A stretch of 64,000 nt of DNA from Arthrobacter sp. M4 (GTDB taxonomy: Bacteria; Actinomycetota; Actinomycetes; Actinomycetales; Micrococcaceae): positions 372,001 through 436,000 of the forward strand of contig NZ_JAIWYX010000002.1 in assembly GCF_020251205.1 (NCBI RefSeq), given 5' to 3'. The notes beneath the pieces are model-generated. The model was not told the DNA's origin and ran no database searches. It saw only the letters and a list, made by a program, of their open reading frames with translations. Below are positions 58,521-64,000 of the stretch, in pieces. A program made the position numbers and the translations under genes. Each line of letters begins with the position of its first letter. Within the stretch, counting starts at the first letter, position 1.

Positions 58521-59707
58521 GCGTCCTGGCGGACGTGGAGGCCCGTACGTCCCAAACGCGGCCCTCAGCGCGGCAGGCGGCTGTGGCGTGGTTTCGGCGA
58601 CACCCGGTCCTGGTGATTGTAGGAAGCTTGCTCATTGCAATGCTGGTCCTCCAGGCCGTGGCACTGTTCGCTACGCCAGCTGACCGCAACAAACTGTCCA
58701 CGCGCAATGCAGCACCCGACGGAGCCATGGCCTTGGCCAGGGTGCTGGAAAAACATGGTGTAACAGTCAGGACTACGGACAGCCTAGCCAAGACTGCGGA
58801 CGCGTTTGTGGACAGCGGCGGGGATGCGACTGTTTTCCTCTACGATCGCAACGGCTACCTGGACGCAGCGCAGCTTGACGAGCTATCCGACAGCGTGGGC
58901 AAGCTAGTGGTCGCCGCACCCAGAACCCAGACCCTGGCTGCGCTGACAAAGGAAATCCACCAAGCCGGCGTCCTCCCCGATTCCGCCAAAGTGGTAGACC
59001 CTGGTTGTTCCGCACCAGACGCAATAGCCGCCGGGCAGATTTCCGCGAACAGTTCGTTTGTCTACACGGCACCCGAGGTTTGCTACACAAACGGAAGCAC
59101 CGCAGGCGCCTATGCGCGTACCTCGAATGGCAAACTCACCGTCCTGGGCAACACCACATTGCTCAGCAACGGTGGCCTGGACAAAGACGGTAACGCGGCA
59201 CTTGCCATCCGGAGCCTCGGCAGCACCAAAGAGCTGATCTGGTTCATGCCTGGCATCACCGAAGTCCGCCAGGCAAGGGATCGTCCGACAATCAATGAAC
59301 TCGTGCCGCCGTGGACTACTTTCCTGGGATTGTGGCTGGCGGTCATTGCCGTAGCCGCCATCCTATGGCGGGGGCGGCGCCACGGCCCGTTGGTCACCGA
59401 GCCCCTGCCTGTCGTTGTCAAAGCAGCCGAAACCGCAGAGGGCAGGGCACGGCTGTACCAGGACACCCGGGCCATAGGCGTCGCCGCGGACAATCTACGT
59501 GCCGGTTGCCTGGCCCGCCTCGCCCGACATTTTAGGCTGGGACCGGATGCGAGCGCCGACGCCGTGGTGGATGCCGCTGAACGGCGCCTCGGACACAGCG
59601 GCGAGGCCCGCCGAATACTCAATAGCGCCCGGCCCACGAATGACAGCGAGCTGGTGCGGTGGGCCCAGCAAGTCGAACATCTCGAAAAGGAGGCGAAGCG
59701 CCCATGA
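58517..59707 (+). CDS. DUF4350-domain membrane protein
   Basis: 396-residue protein with membrane segments near residues 33-53 and about 273-290 and an outer domain between. DUF4350 features: GAMALARVLEKHGVTVRTTDSLA, with a later WFMPGITEVR. Cytoplasmic residues follow the second segment. GTG start. It sits in the conserved DUF4129-DUF4350-moxR-DUF58 operon, with 4-base overlaps on both sides (ATGA to moxR). Confidence 0.88.
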   Translation: MSVLADVEARTSQTRPSARQAAVAWFRRHPVLVIVGSLLIAMLVLQAVALFATPADRNKLSTRNAAPDGAMALARVLEKHGVTVRTTDSLAKTADAFVDSGGDATVFLYDRNGYLDAAQLDELSDSVGKLVVAAPRTQTLAALTKEIHQAGVLPDSAKVVDPGCSAPDAIAAGQISANSSFVYTAPEVCYTNGSTAGAYARTSNGKLTVLGNTTLLSNGGLDKDGNAALAIRSLGSTKELIWFMPGITEVRQARDRPTINELVPPWTTFLGLWLAVIAVAAILWRGRRHGPLVTEPLPVVVKAAETAEGRARLYQDTRAIGVAADNLRAGCLARLARHFRLGPDASADAVVDAAERRLGHSGEARRILNSARPTNDSELVRWAQQVEHLEKEAKRP

Positions 59708-60753
59708 GCCATCAGCCTGAGGGCTACCCTGATAGACACGACTACAACAACGCCTGGACTCAGCACAGCGGGGTTCGCGAAGCAGACCCGTCATCGCCAC
59801 GCAACAGCGAAGCGCGAGATGCGCTTCTAGCCGTCCGCGCGGAAGTTGCCAAGGCCGTTGTGGGACAGGACGCCACAGTCAGCGGACTCTTGATCGCCCT
59901 GCTGTGCGGCGGGCATGTGCTGTTGGAAGGCGTGCCCGGCGTGGCCAAGACCCTCCTGGTCCGCGCTTTGTCCATGGCACTACGTCTCGACACCAAGCGG
60001 GTTCAGTTCACTCCGGACCTGATGCCGGGTGATGTCACTGGCTCGCTGGTCTACGACACCCATACGGCGGAGTTCACGTTCCGCGAAGGCCCGGTGTTCA
60101 CCAACATCCTGCTGGCCGACGAGATCAACCGGACGCCGCCGAAAACCCAGGCATCTCTCCTTGAATCGATGGAAGAGCGCCAAGTCTCCGTCGACGGCGT
60201 CTCCAGGCCCCTGCCTTCGCCATTCCTGGTGGCCGCCACGCAGAATCCCGTGGAGTACGAGGGCACGTATCCGTTGCCCGAGGCGCAGCTGGACCGCTTC
60301 CTTCTCAAGCTCGCCCTGCCTTTGCCGGGCAGGGACGAGGAAATCGAGGTGGTTCGCCGGCACGCCTTCGGATTCAATCCCAGGGATCTGGCGGCCGCTG
60401 GAGTCCGGGCCGTGGCAGGCGCGGAGGAACTGGAGGCGGCCCGCGATGAGGTGGCCGCGGTTCGGGTTGAACCGGAAGTGCTTGCTTACATAGTCGACAT
60501 CGTCAGGGCAACGCGCGCCGCGCCGTCGTTCCAGCTGGGAGTGTCACCACGTGGTGCCACTGCCCTATTGAATACCTCCCGCGCTTGGGCCTGGCTGTCG
60601 GGCCGCAACTTCGCCACTCCAGACGACGTCAAGGCGCTTGCGCTCCCGTGCCTGCGGCATCGCGTTGGGCTTCGACCCGAAGCACAGATGGACGGCGTCC
60701 ACGTTGACGACGTCCTGCTCAGCCTGCTGGCCACTGTGCCAGTGCCGCGATGA
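59704..60753 (+). CDS. moxR: MoxR-family AAA+ ATPase
   Basis: 349-residue ATPase. Walker A LEGVPGVAKT, Walker B NILLADEINR, sensor 1 ATQNPVEYEGTYPLPEAQLDRF, and sensor 2-type GVSPRGATALL are intact. MoxR proteins act as chaperones or assembly factors for partner (often von Willebrand-type or DUF58) proteins. About 35 low-complexity residues precede the ATPase. ATG at 59704 preceded by AAGGAGG; overlaps the DUF4350 stop. Confidence 0.93.
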   Translation: MSHQPEGYPDRHDYNNAWTQHSGVREADPSSPRNSEARDALLAVRAEVAKAVVGQDATVSGLLIALLCGGHVLLEGVPGVAKTLLVRALSMALRLDTKRVQFTPDLMPGDVTGSLVYDTHTAEFTFREGPVFTNILLADEINRTPPKTQASLLESMEERQVSVDGVSRPLPSPFLVAATQNPVEYEGTYPLPEAQLDRFLLKLALPLPGRDEEIEVVRRHAFGFNPRDLAAAGVRAVAGAEELEAARDEVAAVRVEPEVLAYIVDIVRATRAAPSFQLGVSPRGATALLNTSRAWAWLSGRNFATPDDVKALALPCLRHRVGLRPEAQMDGVHVDDVLLSLLATVPVPR

Positions 60754-60871
60754 CCCCCGAGATCCCACAGCGCCTGGCACTCACGACGGCGGAACGAACC
60801 GGGGCTGGGATGCGTACAATTTGGCGACGCCGCCAGGGCCAATTGTTAATAGCGTTCACGGGAGGTCAGCC

Positions 60872-62164
60872 GTGGCATTAACAGGCCGCTTCGTACTGCT
60901 GGTGGCGGCAGGGCTAATTCCACTGGCCCTCTTCCCCTCGTGGACTACGGTGTCCTTGGTTGCCGCCTCGCTGCTGGCCCTGTTCGTGCTGGATGCGCTG
61001 CTGGCAGCGTCGCCTGCACGCGTCAAGGTTGTAAGGGGCGACGCCGGAAACGTCACCCTAGGGGCGTCGGTTGACGTACCGACGATCCTCGAAAATACCA
61101 ACCGGCGTAAACTCAGAGCTTCCGTGAGGGACGGATGGCAACCATCGGCAGGCGCGACAGATCCCATCCAGTCCATTTCCATCCCGGCCGGCGAACGGCG
61201 CAGACTGGTGGTGCATCTGCAACCCAGGCGAAGGGGCGACTTACGGTCCCCGCACGTAACCGTGCGCTCTCTGGGGCCGCTGGGACTCGGTGCACGGCAG
61301 CGGACACTTGCGGCACCGGCCTCCGTGCGAGTCCTGCCCCCATTCCATGCGAAGAAGCACCTTCCATCCAAGCTCAGGAAGCTGCGGGAGCTGGACGGCA
61401 AAGCCGCCGTGCAAATCCGTGGGGCCGGTACCGAGTTCGACTCACTGCGCGACTACGTCCGCGGCGATGATGTGCGGTCCATCGACTGGCGCGCCACGGC
61501 AAGGCGATCCGCCGTCGTCGTCCGAACCTGGCGACCCGAGCGGGACCGCCGGGTGGTCATCCTCCTGGATACTTCGCGGACAGCGGCAGCACGCATCAGC
61601 GACGAGCCCCGATTGGACACAGGAATCGAGGCGGCGCTCCTGCTGGCGGTCCTCGCGGAGCGAGGCGGCGACCGGGTGGACTTTGTTGCATACGACCGAC
61701 GGGTCCGCGGCAAGGTTTCCTCGTCGTCGAAAGGAAACCTACTGGGCATGTTGGTCCAAGCCATGGCACCCCTCGAGGCTGAACTGATCGAATTGGATTG
61801 GTGGCAAGTACCTGCCCAGGTCCGTTCGATGTCCGCGCATCGCTCGCTGGTGGTGCTCTTGACGACGCTGGACGTCGGCGCACCAGAAGAGGGCCTTGTC
61901 CCGGTTGTGGCGCAACTTGCACGCGATCACGTGGTGGTTGTGGCTTCCGTCCGGGACCCGCGCCTTGCGGAAATGAACGAACAACGCGCTTCGGCCAGCG
62001 AAGTGTACGCCGCCGCGGCAGCGGAACGGGCACTACTGGAACGCGAGGCCGTCAGCGCGGAACTGAGGCAGCTCGGCGCCGAAGTGGTTGATGCCGAGCC
62101 GCTGGATTTGCCTCCCAAACTCGCTGATGCCTACATTCGGCTGAAAGCGGCGGGACGCCTGTAA
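60872..62164 (+). CDS. DUF58 (VWA-like) protein
   Basis: 430-residue protein with two N-terminal membrane segments and a DUF58 domain: GTEFDSLRDYVRGDDVRSIDWRATARR, then a VWA-like fold starting VVILLDTSRT. The usual MIDAS-type DxSxT is present (DTSRT). It is the usual partner of MoxR. GTG at 60872 is used because GGAGG lies 6 bases upstream; the frame is open further back into moxR, but that part is a shadow. It follows moxR by 118 bases, so a separate promoter is possible. Confidence 0.9.
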   Translation: MALTGRFVLLVAAGLIPLALFPSWTTVSLVAASLLALFVLDALLAASPARVKVVRGDAGNVTLGASVDVPTILENTNRRKLRASVRDGWQPSAGATDPIQSISIPAGERRRLVVHLQPRRRGDLRSPHVTVRSLGPLGLGARQRTLAAPASVRVLPPFHAKKHLPSKLRKLRELDGKAAVQIRGAGTEFDSLRDYVRGDDVRSIDWRATARRSAVVVRTWRPERDRRVVILLDTSRTAAARISDEPRLDTGIEAALLLAVLAERGGDRVDFVAYDRRVRGKVSSSSKGNLLGMLVQAMAPLEAELIELDWWQVPAQVRSMSAHRSLVVLLTTLDVGAPEEGLVPVVAQLARDHVVVVASVRDPRLAEMNEQRASASEVYAAAAAERALLEREAVSAELRQLGAEVVDAEPLDLPPKLADAYIRLKAAGRL

Positions 62165-62223
62165 ACCGACCCGCAGCCCGCGTCCGCCGCAAGCCGCCGC
62201 ACTCCCAAATTAGGAGGAACTTC

Positions 62224-62979
62224 GTGACCACGCCTATTTACGAACAAGCCCTTGGCGGCGATTTCGCCCGGCTCCAACCCGAACTCCAGGAATATTTCTC
62301 ATTGACCCCCGGTTCGGGCCACTACGGTATCGGCGAAGGGGTTTTTGACGTGGTTGGCTGCCGCCAGCCGTGGCTTCGGCCCTTTCTTGCGCTGACGGCC
62401 AGCGAGGAAGCATTTTTTCCGGAGTACGGCGAAGGGATTCCGTTCCGGATCGAGAACCACGCCCACATGGATCCTTTCGGGCGGTCGAGCCTGACAGCCA
62501 GGCGCGAGATCTTCTTTCCGCGCGTCACCCGGCTCTTCCAAGACACCACCAGCGCAGTCCCAACCGGCCCGGTCCCAGCGACTGTGGACGACAGCAAGCC
62601 TGCGAAGCCAGCACGCGGCACAAGGCTGGTGGACTACGTTGGCAAGTACCGGAGGCTCGTCACCGAACTGGATCTGGCCGTCACGGATGAGGGCCGGCTT
62701 CGCGGTGTTTCGGAAGCGTCCCGGCTGCTTGCCGGCCCCCTCCGTGTTCCTTTGCCTGCCGTGATGGATGCGAAGGCCTACGCGGAGCAGTGGTGGGATC
62801 CGATTGAGCAGTTGCACCGCATCCAGGTCAAGGTGATTCAGCCGCAGCTTGGCCTGATTTTGGTTTACGCGGGCCGCTTCAGCTATCGGCTCCAGCCCTA
62901 TCTGCCCGGCGCGACGGCGGACACCACCAGCGGGCTGCCCCGGTATGCCGAACCGGAGCGCTGGGAAAAGCGCCTCTAA
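62224..62979 (+). CDS. DUF4166-domain protein
   Basis: 251-residue soluble protein. The N-terminus (PIYEQALGGDFARLQPELQEYFSL) matches DUF4166, and GHYGIGEGVFDV and PEYGEGIPFRIENHAHMD follow. No reaction is established for this family. AGGAGG precedes the GTG start. It follows the DUF58 gene by 59 bases on the same strand; no functional tie is evident. Confidence 0.83.
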   Translation: MTTPIYEQALGGDFARLQPELQEYFSLTPGSGHYGIGEGVFDVVGCRQPWLRPFLALTASEEAFFPEYGEGIPFRIENHAHMDPFGRSSLTARREIFFPRVTRLFQDTTSAVPTGPVPATVDDSKPAKPARGTRLVDYVGKYRRLVTELDLAVTDEGRLRGVSEASRLLAGPLRVPLPAVMDAKAYAEQWWDPIEQLHRIQVKVIQPQLGLILVYAGRFSYRLQPYLPGATADTTSGLPRYAEPERWEKRL

Positions 62980-63051
62980 TCCCTGGACGTTCGGTACCCG
63001 CTGACGCGGCCGCAAGGCTCTGATGCTGCATTTCCGACCAGCAAGGTTGGC

Positions 63052-64000
63052 CTAGCCCAGGGCAGCCTGGTTCAGGCCATCGGCCACTTTTGTGAGCCGT
63101 ACCAGAATGTCCTTCGCCTCCGACGGGCCAAAGTCAACCAGACCGTGCGACGGTGTCACCCTGACCGCTCCAAGCTGCGACGGCGGGAGGCCAAGTTGGC
63201 GCCACGGTCGCCAAACGGCGTCGACGACGTCGGCGGTCCGGGGCAGCGCGGCTACCCGGTCCGCCGTCGGCAGCGCCCCCAGCCAGAGGCGCTTCCCTCC
63301 CTCGACAGCGCCCGCCAATTGTTCCCACTGCCGGGTGGTGAGGGCCTTAATCGGCACCGCGATGCCGTCGGCCCCGGAGGCAAGGATCCGCTGGAACGGC
63401 GCTTCAACTTCGGGCACTGAAATCACGGTCTCGGCAGCGCCGGCGTCCCTGGCGGCGTCAATAACGGCTCGCCACGCCAGTGTGACCTCTTCACCGGGGA
63501 CCGAACGAAGAGTTCGGTAACCGCTGGCCGTAGGAATGGTACCCGCCAGTACGTCGGCGATGTCCGGTTCGTCCAGTTGAACGGCAAGGGCGGCGCCCGG
63601 AACGGCCACGGATACACGCTTGAGGTGGTCCTTAATCCCCGCCGTCAGCGACTGCACGATATCGCGGCGGGCACCATGGTCTGACAGCGCACGCTCGCCG
63701 TTGTGAAGGTACAGCGCGGCTGTCAGCGACAGTGGTCCAAGGAGCCTGACCTTAAACGCCTCCGCCGGCCGCTCTTCCTCGCCGGCGACGTCCGCCAGAA
63801 CGTTGAGATCCGTGGCAAGGGCAGAGCGCGCACGCTGCATGTCGCGGCCGGGCTTGTCCACCAGGCGCCAGCCATGCGGCTGGACGTCGATCGCCAGTTC
63901 CTCCAGCAGGCATGCTGTCCGCCCCACAGCGTCCGAGCCCACTCCCCTGTCCGGAAATTCAGGAAGGAAGGGCAGATGCGGCGTGCCGAGCTCGCCACGG
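63052..64000 (-). CDS. Cobalamin-independent methionine synthase-family protein, 5'-truncated by window edge
   Basis: At least 316 residues are visible; the frame continues past the edge with GTPHLPFLPEFPDRGVGSDAVGRT, the usual family start, so the GTG at 63942 is internal. Next come VDVQPHGWRLVDKPGRDMQRARS and ALAVQLDEPDIADVLAGTIPTASGYRTL, a MetE C-terminal/UROD-like barrel. The zinc-ligand residues of true MetE (HxC) are not clear here, so it is a MetE-related protein of the Rv3015c kind rather than a proven methionine synthase. Start and upstream neighbours lie outside. Confidence 0.82.
   Translation of the reverse strand, partial: RGELGTPHLPFLPEFPDRGVGSDAVGRTACLLEELAIDVQPHGWRLVDKPGRDMQRARSALATDLNVLADVAGEEERPAEAFKVRLLGPLSLTAALYLHNGERALSDHGARRDIVQSLTAGIKDHLKRVSVAVPGAALAVQLDEPDIADVLAGTIPTASGYRTLRSVPGEEVTLAWRAVIDAARDAGAAETVISVPEVEAPFQRILASGADGIAVPIKALTTRQWEQLAGAVEGGKRLWLGALPTADRVAALPRTADVVDAVWRPWRQLGLPPSQLGAVRVTPSHGLVDFGPSEAKDILVRLTKVADGLNQAALG

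Overview
The window looks like chromosomal DNA of a high-GC actinobacterium of the Micrococcaceae, most likely Arthrobacter or Paenarthrobacter. The reasons are the base composition, the frequent GTG/TTG starts, the ATGA/GTGA gene overlaps, an RmlC-RmlD fusion, a GDH180-type glutamate dehydrogenase, and the order secA-ycaQ-hpf-comF-lpqB-mtrB-mtrA. The genus is inferred from gene content; no rRNA or tRNA gene, insertion sequence, prophage or CRISPR array was seen.

Bases 1-28260 are a surface-glycan locus. It opens with two paralogous DUF2142 membrane proteins around a PstS-like lipoprotein. Next come dTDP-rhamnose genes (rmlCD fusion and rmlB; rmlA lies about 11 kb away), a secreted GH25 muramidase, a Wzx-type flippase, five GT2 glycosyltransferases, a DUF2304 partner protein, a sugar-nucleotide epimerase, an acyltransferase, a DUF6541 membrane protein, a lipoprotein and an LGFP-repeat L,D-transpeptidase. 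It ends with a mycobacterial-type galactan set, wzt-wzm-glfT2-glf. Together these suggest a rhamnose- and galactofuranose-containing wall polymer with two export routes (Wzx and Wzm/Wzt).

Bases 28261-35633 hold a large FHA-FtsK/SpoIIIE ATPase of the EssC/EccC type without visible type VII partners, a small membrane protein, whiB1 with a CRP-like site upstream, and a PdtaS-type histidine kinase. A 1618-residue NAD-glutamate dehydrogenase follows (35668-40524).

Bases 40582-45187 carry a little-known module: a CpaE/MinD-like ATPase with a degenerate P-loop and a SAF-domain membrane protein in one operon, a 71-residue BldC/excisionase-like DNA-binding protein, an unknown 187-residue protein, a LysM membrane protein and an Rv3235-family protein. 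Both divergent intergenic regions carry direct repeats of CAYCAAA at an exact 10-bp period. I read these as operators for the small DNA-binding protein, and consider this the best candidate for an undescribed regulatory system here.

Bases 45428-56064 are the conserved actinobacterial block secA, ycaQ-like glycosylase, long hpf, comF, lpqB, mtrB, mtrA. Bases 56305-62164 are a forward operon with a repeat-rich membrane protein, DUF4129, DUF4350, MoxR ATPase and DUF58 proteins. The window ends with a DUF4166 protein and the 3' part of a cobalamin-independent methionine synthase-family gene that runs off the edge. No gene-free stretch exceeds about 300 bases.
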